Of a stretch of 64,000 nucleotides of DNA, positions 39,851 through 48,075 are shown piece after piece (position 1 is the stretch's first letter; every line of letters begins with the position of its first letter). The translations under genes and the position numbers were made by a program. The notes beneath the pieces were generated by a model that searched no databases, was not told where the DNA came from, and saw nothing but the letters and a program-made list of their open reading frames with translations. Source of the DNA: Microbacterium paraoxydans (GTDB taxonomy: Bacteria > Actinomycetota > Actinomycetes > Actinomycetales > Microbacteriaceae); NCBI RefSeq assembly GCF_020524545.1, contig NZ_JAIVLG010000002.1, positions 671,591 to 735,590 on the forward strand. Direction: 5' to 3'.

Positions 39851-42757
39851 GTGACCTCGACCTCAGCTCCGACTCCGGCCACGCCTCGAACGTCCCGACG
39901 TATTCTCGGCATCTCCCTGGTGATCATCGCCGCCCTGATCGCGGTGTTCTTCGTGTTCGCCTCCCTGTACACCGAATTCCTCTGGTTCGACCAGCTGGGC
40001 TTCACCGGTGTCCTCACCACGCAGTGGATCGCCACGGCGGTGATGTTCGTGGTCGGCTTCCTCGGAATGGCGGTGCCGTTGTTCGTCGCCATCCAGCTCG
40101 CGTACCGGCTGCGTCCGGTGTACGTGCGGCTCAGCTCGCAGCTGGATCGTTATCAGGAGGTCATCGAGCCGCTGCGTCGACTCGCGATGTGGGGCATGCC
40201 GATCTTCTTCGGTCTGTTCGCCGGCTTCGCCGCCGCGGGGCAGTGGAAGACGGTGTGGCTCTGGGCCAACGGTGTCGCCACGTCCAGCGTCGACCCGCAG
40301 TTCGGTATCGACACCGGGTTCTACATGTTCGCGATGCCGTTCTACTCGATCCTGCTCGCTTTCGTGTCGGCGGTTCTGCTTCTCGCGCTCCTGGTCACCG
40401 CGCTCGTCTCCTATCTGTACGGTTCGGTGCGCGTGGGGCAGGGAGAGCTGCGCATCTCCAAGCCCGCCCGTATCCAGCTCGCGGTCATCGCCGGCCTTTA
40501 TCTGCTCGTGCAGGCGGCGAGCCTGTGGCTCGACCAGTACAAGACCCTCGTCGAGCCGGACGACCGCATCACGGGTGCGGCCTACACAGGTGTCAACGCG
40601 ACGATCCCCGGCCTCGCGATCCTCGCCATCATCGCCGCCGTCGTGGCCATTCTCTTCTTCGTCACCGCTGTCATCGGCCGGTGGCGCTTCCCGCTCGCGG
40701 CCACGGCACTCCTGATCGTCGCGGCGCTCGTCGTCGGCGTCGGCTACCCGTGGGTCGTGACGACCTTCCAGGTGCGGCCGAACCAGAACGCCTATCAGGC
40801 CGAGTACTACCAGCGGAACATCGACGGCACCAAGGAGGCCTACGGTGTCGCGGAGCTCGAGACCACGCCCTTCGCGGCCAAGACGGATGCCGAGGCCGGT
40901 CAGCTGCGAGCCGACGCCGAGACCACGGCCTCGACCCGCATCATGGACCCGAAGGTCATCCCGCCGACCGTGCGCCAGCTCGAGCAGTACCGCGGCTACT
41001 ACCAGTTCCAGACGACCATGGACGTCGACCGCTACGAGATCGACGGTCAGATGCAGGACACGGTGGTGTCTGTGCGTGACCTCGACATGTCGGGCCTCGG
41101 CGACGGGGACAACTGGAACAACCGTGTGGCCGTCTACACGCACGGCTACGGTCTCGTGGCCGCCGCGGGCAACCAGCGCACCTCGGACGGAGAGCCGGTG
41201 TTCCTCGAGCGCGGCATCCCGTCTTCGGGGTTCCTGACGGACCGGGAGAACTTCGAGCCGCGCGTGTACTTCGGAGAGAACTCGCCCGAGTACTCGATCG
41301 TCGGTGCTCCCGAGGGATCCGAGCCCGCTGAGATCGACTATCCGCGAGGCAAGGACGGCTCCAACGAGACGAAGACGACGTTCTCCGGCGACGGCGGACC
41401 GAAGGTGGGCGACACCTTCACGAAGCTGCTGTACGCGCTGAAGTTCCAGTCCGAGCAGATCCTGTTCTCGAACCTCGTGAACGAGGACTCCCAGATCCTC
41501 TACGATCGTGACCCGACGACCCGTGTGCAGAAGGTCGCTCCGTACCTCGAGCTCGACAGCGACCCGTACCCGAGCGTGGTGGACGGACGCATCGTCTGGA
41601 TCGTCGACGGCTACACGACGAGCCAGACCTACCCGTACTCGACGAGCGTGAGCCTGTCTGACGCGATCGCCGACTCGAACGTCACGTCACCGACGCTGGC
41701 GATCGACGACATCAACTACATCCGCAACTCGGTCAAGGCCACGGTGGACGCATACGACGGTTCCGTGACGCTGTACGCCTGGGACGAAGAGGACCCGGTC
41801 CTCAAGACGTGGCAGAAGATCTACCCGTCGACGCTGAAGCCGATCAGCGACATGTCGGGCGAACTGATGAGCCACGTGCGCTACCCGACCGACCTGTTCA
41901 AGGTGCAGCGCGACATCCTCGGCATCTACCACGTCGACACGGCGGGCTCTTTCGCGCAGCAGGACAACCGCTGGCAGACGCCGAACGACCCGCGCAGTGA
42001 ATCCATGCTGCAGCCGCCTTACTACCTCACGATGCAGATGCCGGGTCAGGACTCCCCGCGGTTCTCGATGTTCTCGACGTTCATCCCGGCCTCGCAGGGG
42101 GCGGGGGGAAGCCGCGACGTTCTCATGGGGTACCTCGCGGTGGACTCGGACGCCGGTTCGGAGAAGGGCGTGAAGGCGGAGGGCTACGGCCAGCTGCGGA
42201 TGCTCGAGATCGACACGGACACGACGGTGCCCGGTCCGGGTCAGGTGCAGAACACCTACAACTCCGACACGTCGGTCGTGCCTCAGCTCAACCTGCTGCA
42301 GCAGGGTGAGTCCGAGGTCATCTACGGCAACCTGCTGACGCTGCCGGTCGGCGGCGGTCTGCTCTACGTGCAGCCGGTGTACGTGCAGTCGTCCGAGGGC
42401 ACCCAGTTGCCGCGTCTGCAGAAGGTGCTGGTCGCGTTCGGTGATCGCGTCGCATTCGAGGACACGCTGACCGAGGCTCTGGACACGCTCTTCGGCGGTG
42501 ATTCCGGCGCCACCGGCGGCGATGACACGGTCGAGCCGAGCGACCCCGACACGGAGAACCCCGACGCCGGCGAGACGCCGGCCGAGCCGACGCAGCCGAC
42601 GGATGCGCAGGCCGAGGCTCTGGCCGCTGCGCAGCAGGCACTGCTCGACCGGGAGACGGCGCTGCAGTCCGGTGACCTCACGAAGTTCGCGGAGGCCGAT
42701 GAGCGCCTCACCGCAGCCGTCGAGAAGCTCCTGGAGCTGGACGCCGCAGCCGAGTAG
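39851..42757 (+). CDS. UPF0182 family large membrane protein
   Basis: A 968-residue protein of the UPF0182 family (Rv3193c-type), unknown function. Residues about 20-310 hold seven hydrophobic helices; the LYTEFLWFDQLGFTGVLTTQW motif (read as LYTEFLWFD then QLGFTG) near residue 38 is a family hallmark. The remainder is a large extracytoplasmic domain with many aromatic and acidic residues, then a threonine/proline/aspartate linker (about 880-915) and a terminal coiled coil (AEALAAAQQALLDRE; AADERLTAAVEKL-type heptads). Family members are restricted mainly to Actinobacteria and some cyanobacteria. It is closed by a hairpin terminator. Confidence 0.92.
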   Translation: MTSTSAPTPATPRTSRRILGISLVIIAALIAVFFVFASLYTEFLWFDQLGFTGVLTTQWIATAVMFVVGFLGMAVPLFVAIQLAYRLRPVYVRLSSQLDRYQEVIEPLRRLAMWGMPIFFGLFAGFAAAGQWKTVWLWANGVATSSVDPQFGIDTGFYMFAMPFYSILLAFVSAVLLLALLVTALVSYLYGSVRVGQGELRISKPARIQLAVIAGLYLLVQAASLWLDQYKTLVEPDDRITGAAYTGVNATIPGLAILAIIAAVVAILFFVTAVIGRWRFPLAATALLIVAALVVGVGYPWVVTTFQVRPNQNAYQAEYYQRNIDGTKEAYGVAELETTPFAAKTDAEAGQLRADAETTASTRIMDPKVIPPTVRQLEQYRGYYQFQTTMDVDRYEIDGQMQDTVVSVRDLDMSGLGDGDNWNNRVAVYTHGYGLVAAAGNQRTSDGEPVFLERGIPSSGFLTDRENFEPRVYFGENSPEYSIVGAPEGSEPAEIDYPRGKDGSNETKTTFSGDGGPKVGDTFTKLLYALKFQSEQILFSNLVNEDSQILYDRDPTTRVQKVAPYLELDSDPYPSVVDGRIVWIVDGYTTSQTYPYSTSVSLSDAIADSNVTSPTLAIDDINYIRNSVKATVDAYDGSVTLYAWDEEDPVLKTWQKIYPSTLKPISDMSGELMSHVRYPTDLFKVQRDILGIYHVDTAGSFAQQDNRWQTPNDPRSESMLQPPYYLTMQMPGQDSPRFSMFSTFIPASQGAGGSRDVLMGYLAVDSDAGSEKGVKAEGYGQLRMLEIDTDTTVPGPGQVQNTYNSDTSVVPQLNLLQQGESEVIYGNLLTLPVGGGLLYVQPVYVQSSEGTQLPRLQKVLVAFGDRVAFEDTLTEALDTLFGGDSGATGGDDTVEPSDPDTENPDAGETPAEPTQPTDAQAEALAAAQQALLDRETALQSGDLTKFAEADERLTAAVEKLLELDAAAE

Positions 42758-42779
42758 TGACTCGTCTCGCACTGTCGTG

Positions 42780-42808
42780 AATGGGCGCTCCCGTAAGGGG
42801 GCGCCCAT
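42780..42808 (+). terminator. Rho-independent terminator of UPF0182 gene
   Basis: AATGGGCGCTCCC, loop GTAA, GGGGGCGCCCATT, one wobble pair, followed by CTTCTTCC. It starts 23 bases past the stop codon. Confidence 0.75.
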
Positions 42809-42842
42809 TCTTCTTCCGCCGACTCATTGCTGCAGGAAAGGC

Positions 42843-42886
42843 GAAAGGCCCTCTGATCTGGATTTCTCTAGATCAGAGGGCCTTTC
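42843..42886 (-). terminator. Perfect 17-bp hairpin terminator of tRNA-fMet
   Basis: GAAAGGCCCTCTGATCT and its exact complement, 10-base loop. On the minus strand it starts six bases past the tRNA 3' end. It also serves readthrough from the UPF0182 side. Confidence 0.85.
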
Positions 42887-42891
42887 ATTTG

Positions 42892-42965
42892 TTGCGGGGA
42901 CAGGATTTGAACCTGCGACCTCCGGGTTATGAGCCCGGCGAGCTACCGAACTGCTCCACCCCGCG
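42892..42965 (-). tRNA. Initiator tRNA-fMet (anticodon CAT)
   Basis: Read on the minus strand: CGCGGGG acceptor arm, D-loop with GGTAGCTCG, anticodon stem GGG-CTCATAA-CCC, T-loop GGTTCAAATCC, 3' arm CCCCGCAA. The unpaired C1-A72 at the acceptor end and the three G:C pairs stacked under the anticodon loop are the two hallmarks of initiator rather than elongator methionine tRNA. The CCA end is not encoded (CAAATG follows). Upstream GATAAGTTATC contains the probable -10 box. Confidence 0.95.
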
Positions 42966-43060
42966 GCACAAGAGATAACTTATCACGGAATGCGGGCCTC
43001 GGCGAATCGAGGGGGCTCGTGGATGGCGCCCCGGGCGTGTCGATGCGCGAGGATGGGAGC

Positions 43061-43870
43061 ATGTCCGAGAGCGCAGCCGTCCCCGTCGCCGTGTGCCAGT
43101 TCGCGCCGACCGCATCCCGTTCCGAGAACCGCGCGAGGATCGCGGAGCTGACGGCGGACGCAGCGGCACGCGGCGCCACGCTGATCGTCTTCCCCGAGTA
43201 CTCGAGCTACTTCGTCGATCCGATGGATGAGAGCCTCGCGGCGAACGCGGAAGACCTCGACGGCGACTTCGTCATGACGCTCACCGCGCTCGCTGCTGAT
43301 CATGCGGTCGTGATCGTCGCGGGTCTGGTGGAGCGCGCGTCCGACGACCGCCGCGTGCGCAACACGGTGGTCGCCGTGCGCGGAGACGGCGTCCTGGCGG
43401 TCTATCGCAAGCAGCATCTCTACGATGCGTTCGGACAGACCGAGTCCGACTGGATCGAGCCCGGAGAGGTGGGGGAGGCATCGACGTTCGAGGTCGGAGG
43501 CCTGCGGTTCGGGCTCATGACCTGTTACGACCTGCGTTTCCCGGAGGTCGCCAGGTCGCTGGTCGACGCAGGGACCGATGCGCTGGTCGTACCGGCGGAG
43601 TGGGTGCGAGGTCCGCTCAAGGAGCATCACTGGACCACGCTGCTTGCGGCGCGTGCGATCGAGAACACGGTGTACGTGGTTGCGGCGGACCACCCGACGC
43701 CGATCGGGGTCGGGTGGTCCCAGATCATCGATCCGCAGGGTGTCGTCCTCGCCGGGGTCGGCACGGCCTCCGGCACGGCGGTGGCGGTCGTGGAGCGCTC
43801 CGCGATCGATCGGGTGCGAACGGTGAACCCCTCGCTCCGTGTGCGGCGTTACGCCGTCGTCCCGCGCTGA
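43061..43870 (+). CDS. Carbon-nitrogen hydrolase (nitrilase superfamily)
   Basis: A 269-residue amidase or nitrilase-fold enzyme. The Glu-Lys-Cys triad is visible: Glu in FPEYSS near residue 46, Lys in YRKQHLYDAFG near 112 and Cys in MTCYDLRFPE near 148. Length and the TCYDLRFPE signature fit the omega-amidase/deaminated-glutathione amidase group, which removes amide from alpha-ketoglutaramate-like side products. That fits an aminotransferase next door (convergent, 27 bases). The ATG at 43061 is chosen from the start of homology; GAGGAT lies six bases upstream. Confidence 0.87.
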   Translation: MSESAAVPVAVCQFAPTASRSENRARIAELTADAAARGATLIVFPEYSSYFVDPMDESLAANAEDLDGDFVMTLTALAADHAVVIVAGLVERASDDRRVRNTVVAVRGDGVLAVYRKQHLYDAFGQTESDWIEPGEVGEASTFEVGGLRFGLMTCYDLRFPEVARSLVDAGTDALVVPAEWVRGPLKEHHWTTLLAARAIENTVYVVAADHPTPIGVGWSQIIDPQGVVLAGVGTASGTAVAVVERSAIDRVRTVNPSLRVRRYAVVPR

Positions 43871-43897
43871 GGGGACGATCCCATCCTTCAGAGACGC

Positions 43898-45100
43898 TCA
43901 GGCGATGAACCCCGCCAGGCGGGACGCCGCCTCCTCCAGCACATCCACTCGCTTGCAGGCGGCGAAGCGCACCAGTCCCGCGTACTCCTGTCGGTGCGGT
44001 TCTGACACGAATGCGGTCAACGGGATGGCGACGACGCCGACGCGTTCCGGCAGCGCCCGGCAGAAGGCCGCCGCGTCGCTCCCGCCGAGCGCGGTCGCAT
44101 CGGCCACGGTGAAGTAACCGCCCTGTGGCGTGTGCACGGTGAACCCGGCCGCCCGTAGTCCGTCGCCGAGGATCCCGTGTTTGCGGGCGAGCGCGGAGGA
44201 GGCGTCGGCGAAGGTGGAGTCGTCGAGTCGGAGCCCGAGGGCGACGGCGGGTTGGAACGGGGAGCCGTTCACGTAGGTGAGGTACTGCTTCACCGTGAGC
44301 ACCGCCGTGATGAGTGCGGCGGGGCCGTGCACCCAGCCGATCTTCCACCCGGTGACCGAGAAGGTCTTGCCGGCGGAAGAGATCGTCAGCGTGCGCTCCG
44401 CGGCGCCGGGCAGTGTCGCGATCGGCGTGTGGGATGCCGTGAAGGCGAGATGCTCGTACACCTCATCGGTCACGATGACGGCGTCGTGCAGCGCGGCGAG
44501 CCGTACCACTTCGGTGAGGACCGCATGCCCGAAGACCGCGCCCGTCGGATTGTGCGGGTCGTTGACGAGGATGATCCGTGTGCGATCGGTCACGGTCGCC
44601 GCGAGCTGGTCGAGATCAGGCTGGAAGTCGGGCGCGCGGAGCGGAACCGTGCGCAGCCGTGCGCCTGCCAGCGCCACAGCCGCGGCGTAGGAGTCGTAAT
44701 AGGGCTCGAACACCACGACCTCGTCGTCGGGGCCGTCGATCAGGGCGAGGAGCGTGGCCGTGAGCGCCTCGGTCGCGCCTGCCGTCACGATCACCTCGGT
44801 GCCGGGGTCGACGTCGATTCCGTAGAAGCGGCGTTGGTGCTCGCTGATCGCCCGCAGCAGGTCGGGCACACCGCGACCCGGTGGGTACTGGTTCGCCCCG
44901 TGCGCGATCGCGGTCCTGGCGGCTTCGAGCACCTCCGGCGGTCCGTCCTCGTCGGGGAATCCCTGGCCGAGATTGATCGCTCCGGTTCGCGCCGCGGCAG
45001 CGGACATCTCTGCGAAGATGGTGGGCGCGACGGTTCCATCTGGGGCGAGCAGACCGGCACCCGCCGCTGTGCGGCGCCATGCGCCGGGGATGACACTCAT
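43898..45100 (-). CDS. PLP-dependent class I/II aminotransferase
   Basis: A 400-residue fold-type I aminotransferase. Signature segments: INLGQGFPDEDGPPEV near 43, GANQYPPGRGVPDL, VNDPHNPTGAVFG (PLP-contact Asn), TDEVYEHLAF and the Schiff-base lysine in SSAGKTFSVTGWKIGW near residue 248. The GQGFPDE start is typical of the kynurenine/methionine/glutamine transaminase group, whose keto-acid by-products are cleaned by omega-amidase such as the neighbour nitrilase. TAGCCT lies seven bases before the ATG at 45100; much longer open frames upstream are antisense to htrA. Confidence 0.87.
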   Translation of the reverse strand: MSVIPGAWRRTAAGAGLLAPDGTVAPTIFAEMSAAAARTGAINLGQGFPDEDGPPEVLEAARTAIAHGANQYPPGRGVPDLLRAISEHQRRFYGIDVDPGTEVIVTAGATEALTATLLALIDGPDDEVVVFEPYYDSYAAAVALAGARLRTVPLRAPDFQPDLDQLAATVTDRTRIILVNDPHNPTGAVFGHAVLTEVVRLAALHDAVIVTDEVYEHLAFTASHTPIATLPGAAERTLTISSAGKTFSVTGWKIGWVHGPAALITAVLTVKQYLTYVNGSPFQPAVALGLRLDDSTFADASSALARKHGILGDGLRAAGFTVHTPQGGYFTVADATALGGSDAAAFCRALPERVGVVAIPLTAFVSEPHRQEYAGLVRFAACKRVDVLEEAASRLAGFIA

Positions 45101-45196
45101 GAAGAACAGGCTAAGGCCATAGCTGAAACTCATCTTCGACATAAGGAACGCACAGACACACGCGTCATTCTGAAGTGGTCGTTGAAGGAGCACACC

Positions 45197-46771
45197 ATGA
45201 ACGAAGACAACACCCAGGACCACTCGGCACCCGCGTCGAACGACGCCGTGCCGTCCACCGAGGCAGCAGAGGTCGCCGCTCAGCCGGCAGCGGATGCCGC
45301 CGCCGACATCACCGCACCATCCGAGGCGCCGGTTCCCTCCGCACCGGCACCCGCTGCCCCCGTCGCGGGACACGAGGTGCCGCCGACCTTCACGTCGCAG
45401 GCGCCGTCGGCACCGGTGGTCGAGCCCGTGCCGCATGTCTTCGCCGCCCCCGCGACCCCCGCGACCGCGACGGCCTCTGGCGCCGCGTTCGGGATCCCCA
45501 CCGCTTCGTCGTACACGCAGCCCACCCAGCCGCTGGGTGCGGACACGCTTCCCGGCGGCGCGAAGGGCAAGGACCAGAAGTCCCGCGGAGGCGCGAAGTT
45601 CGCCGCGTTCATCGTCGCGGCCGCGCTCGTCGGCGGTGTCGCAGGCTTCGGCGGCGGCGCGCTGCTGAACGGTCTTCAGAATCCGCCGTCCTCCGGGACG
45701 GCCTCGGGGCCGCAGACCGTCACGGTCAACAACCCCGGGTCGGTCAACGAGACCACCGCTGTCGCGACGTCTGCTCTGCCCTCCGTGGTCACCATCGAGG
45801 TCGCGGGCTCCGAGGAGGCCGGCAGCGGCTCCGGCGTCATCATCAGCGATGACGGCTATGTGCTCACGAACACCCACGTGGTGACGCTGGGCGGCGCCGT
45901 CGCCGACCCCACGATCCGGGTGACCACCTCGGACGGGAAGATCTACGAAGCCACGGTCGTGGGCACCGACCCGATCTACGACCTCGCCGTGATCAAGCTC
46001 ACCGACGCGAAGGGCCTCACGCCCATGAAGTTCGCGGACTCGTCGAAGCTCAACGTCGGCGACACCACCGTCGCGCTCGGCGCTCCTCTCGGCCTGGCGA
46101 ACTCGGTCACCACCGGCATCGTCAGCGCACTCAACCGGAGCATCCAGATCGCGTCGTCGGCTCTGCCCGACTCGTCCTCCGAGGATGCTCCTGAGCAGCA
46201 GTCGCCCGATCAGGGCCAGGGCCCCTTCCAGTTCGACATCCCCGGAAACTCTGGTCGGCAGACCTCCTCTTCCATCTCGATCGCCGTGATCCAGACCGAC
46301 GCCGCCATCAACCACGGCAACTCCGGCGGTGCGCTGGTCAACAGCAAGGGAGAGTTGATCGGCATCAACGTGGCGATCGCGAGCTCGGGCAACTCCGAGG
46401 ACTCCGGTTCCATCGGCATCGGCTTCGCGATCCCGTCGAACATCGCCAAGCGGGTCTCCGACGAGATCATCGCCGACGGTGCCGCGACGCACGGCCTCCT
46501 CGGCGCGTCGGTCCAGGACGCCTCGAGCGTCGAGGGCGCGACCGTCGCCGGTGCGTACATCGCCGACGCGAGCGACGGCGGCGCTGCGGCGGCAGCAGGC
46601 ATCGAGGTGGGAGACATCGTCACCTCGTTCAACGGGGTGCCGATCACCAGCGCGACCGACCTCACCGCGCAGGTCCGTGCAGCGGCAGCGGGCAGCGACG
46701 CGCAGCTCACCTATGTCCGCGGCGGCAAGTCGTACGACATCGAGGTGACGCTCGGCGAACTCGCCGGCTGA
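45197..46771 (+). CDS. htrA: HtrA/DegP-type serine protease with PDZ domain, membrane-anchored
   Basis: Envelope quality-control protease of 524 residues. Residues 1-130 are a long cytoplasmic Ala/Pro/Thr-rich disordered part, then one membrane helix (FAAFIVAAALVGGVAGFGGG, about 135-154). The trypsin-like domain carries the triad His227 (TNTHVV), Asp262 (YDLAVIKL) and Ser376 (GNSGGAL). A PDZ domain closes the protein (about 435-520, AAGIEVGDIVTSFNG). An insertion of polar residues (DSSSEDAPEQQSPDQGQG) lies between Asp and Ser. The ATG at 45197 follows AAGGAG. The gene ends in a hairpin that overlaps the next gene's promoter and start. Confidence 0.93.
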   Translation: MNEDNTQDHSAPASNDAVPSTEAAEVAAQPAADAAADITAPSEAPVPSAPAPAAPVAGHEVPPTFTSQAPSAPVVEPVPHVFAAPATPATATASGAAFGIPTASSYTQPTQPLGADTLPGGAKGKDQKSRGGAKFAAFIVAAALVGGVAGFGGGALLNGLQNPPSSGTASGPQTVTVNNPGSVNETTAVATSALPSVVTIEVAGSEEAGSGSGVIISDDGYVLTNTHVVTLGGAVADPTIRVTTSDGKIYEATVVGTDPIYDLAVIKLTDAKGLTPMKFADSSKLNVGDTTVALGAPLGLANSVTTGIVSALNRSIQIASSALPDSSSEDAPEQQSPDQGQGPFQFDIPGNSGRQTSSSISIAVIQTDAAINHGNSGGALVNSKGELIGINVAIASSGNSEDSGSIGIGFAIPSNIAKRVSDEIIADGAATHGLLGASVQDASSVEGATVAGAYIADASDGGAAAAAGIEVGDIVTSFNGVPITSATDLTAQVRAAAAGSDAQLTYVRGGKSYDIEVTLGELAG

Positions 46772-46788
46772 GTCCCCCCGGTCTCACA

Positions 46789-46835
46789 GAGAAGGACGCC
46801 GCCCCGCGATAGGCTCGCGAGGTGGCGTCCTTCTC
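46789..46835 (+). terminator. Hairpin ending htrA that encloses the next gene's promoter
   Basis: GAGAAGGACGCC (46789-46800) and its exact complement GGCGTCCTTCTC (46824-46835), followed by TTTC. The 23-base loop contains an inner pair CGCGA/TCGCG (46805-46809, 46815-46819) and the TAGGCT -10 box. The right arm starts at the last base of the GTG start codon. Confidence 0.7.
46810..46815 (+). promoter_or_regulatory. -10 box TAGGCT of leaderless glycerophosphotransferase gene, inside terminator loop
   Basis: TAGGCT, six bases, GTG at 46822. A transcript starting at the GTG carries only the right arm, so it escapes the htrA terminator. Confidence 0.5.
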
Positions 46836-48075
46836 TTTCGGCTCCGGCAACGCGGCCAAGCTGCTCCGGATCCCGTTATACGCGGTCGGACGCCTCGGTA
46901 CCTTCCTCCTCCCGCGCGGTCAGCGCTGGGTGTTCGGCTGCGGCGCCGGTATCGGCGACGGAGCCCTCGCTCTGTATCAGCACGCGTCAGCGCTCGGCCA
47001 CGACACCCTGTGGCTCACAGGTTCCGCCCGCGAGGAGCGGGACGCCACCGCTCTCGGTATCCGGTTCGTCCGGAAGAACGGTCTGCGTGGCTGGTTGGCG
47101 ACCGCCGCAGCGGGTGTTCTCGTCGTGACGCACGGCTTCGGAGACGTCAACCGCTACGCCGTCGGCGGCGCTTTCGTCGTGCAGCTCTGGCACGGGATCC
47201 CGCTCAAGCGGATCGGTCTTGATTCGCCGGCGACGACTCAGGTGCCGAAGGTCCCCGGAGCATCTCTGCTCCGACGTGTGATCGCCTTCCTGTACCGCGC
47301 GACCGCACAGCGGATCCGCGTGCTGCCGGCAGCTTCGACCCGGGCCAGAGGGCGACTGGAATCGGCATTCGGCCTGAGTGGCGATCGCGTGGTCGTGACC
47401 GGCGAACCGCGGGTCGATGTGCTGTCCGCCGGCTCGGGCGAGGGGCGTCGGGATACGGCCACCGCCCTGCTGCGCCGCGTCGTCGGGGAGATTCCGGAGG
47501 GGGCCCGGACGATCCTGTACGCCCCGACGTGGCGTGACGGAGCGCCCGATCCGGCGGTGCCGTCCGCGACGGAGTGGATCGCGATCCTTCGGATCCTCGA
47601 AGAGCAGAACGCGGTGTTGCTGGTGAGATCGCATCCCCTGGGAGCAGGTGGTTATGCGCCACCGCTGCCGAGTCGCAGGGTCCGGGCCCTGGGCGCCTCC
47701 GCCTTGGCAGATGTGACGCCTGCGCTCGCCGCCGTGGACGTGCTGGTCACCGACTACTCCTCGCTCGTCTACGACGTGGGACTGCTGGGAATGCCGGTGC
47801 TCTTCCTGGCTCCGGACGCGGCGGAGTACGCGCGCACGCGAGGCTTCTACGGTCGGTTCGAAGACGTCGCCGGTTCCGCGACGGCCGCGGACTGGCCGGC
47901 GCTGCTCGCGCAGCTGGAGCGCCTCCTGTCCGATGCCGGCTCGTATGACGCGGCATCGGCACGTTCCGCTACGCTCAGCGCGACGATGCATGCGCATCGG
48001 GACGGTCGCAACACGGATCGCGTGTACCGCGTGATCCGCGCACGGGGGATTCCCGCGCCGAAGGGAGCAGTATGA
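46822..48075 (+). CDS. CDP-glycerol:polyol glycerophosphotransferase (TagB/TagF-like)
   Basis: A 417-residue peripheral membrane enzyme that adds glycerol-phosphate (or similar polyol-phosphate) from a CDP donor to a wall polymer. Signature segments: VVQLWHGIPLKRIG (acceptor/catalytic histidine, near residue 120), ILYAPTWRDG near 230 and VTDYSSLVYDVGLLGMPVLF near 310. The first half is a GT-B-like acceptor domain. Its stop overlaps the start of the second homologue (ATGA), so both are made together, probably as a teichoic-acid elongating pair. It begins inside the htrA terminator, with the leaderless -10 box described separately. Confidence 0.85.
   Translation: MASFSFGSGNAAKLLRIPLYAVGRLGTFLLPRGQRWVFGCGAGIGDGALALYQHASALGHDTLWLTGSAREERDATALGIRFVRKNGLRGWLATAAAGVLVVTHGFGDVNRYAVGGAFVVQLWHGIPLKRIGLDSPATTQVPKVPGASLLRRVIAFLYRATAQRIRVLPAASTRARGRLESAFGLSGDRVVVTGEPRVDVLSAGSGEGRRDTATALLRRVVGEIPEGARTILYAPTWRDGAPDPAVPSATEWIAILRILEEQNAVLLVRSHPLGAGGYAPPLPSRRVRALGASALADVTPALAAVDVLVTDYSSLVYDVGLLGMPVLFLAPDAAEYARTRGFYGRFEDVAGSATAADWPALLAQLERLLSDAGSYDAASARSATLSATMHAHRDGRNTDRVYRVIRARGIPAPKGAV

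Noticed and set aside
42781..42978. Small frames across the tRNA and its hairpins
   Set aside because: They lie within structured RNA and terminators, with no start signal.
44177..45196. N-terminal extension of htrA reaching back into the aminotransferase
   Set aside because: It is antisense to the aminotransferase; the ATG at 45197 with AAGGAG gives a normal HtrA layout.
45101..46492. N-terminal extension of the aminotransferase reaching into htrA
   Set aside because: Antisense to htrA; homology starts at the ATG at 45100.
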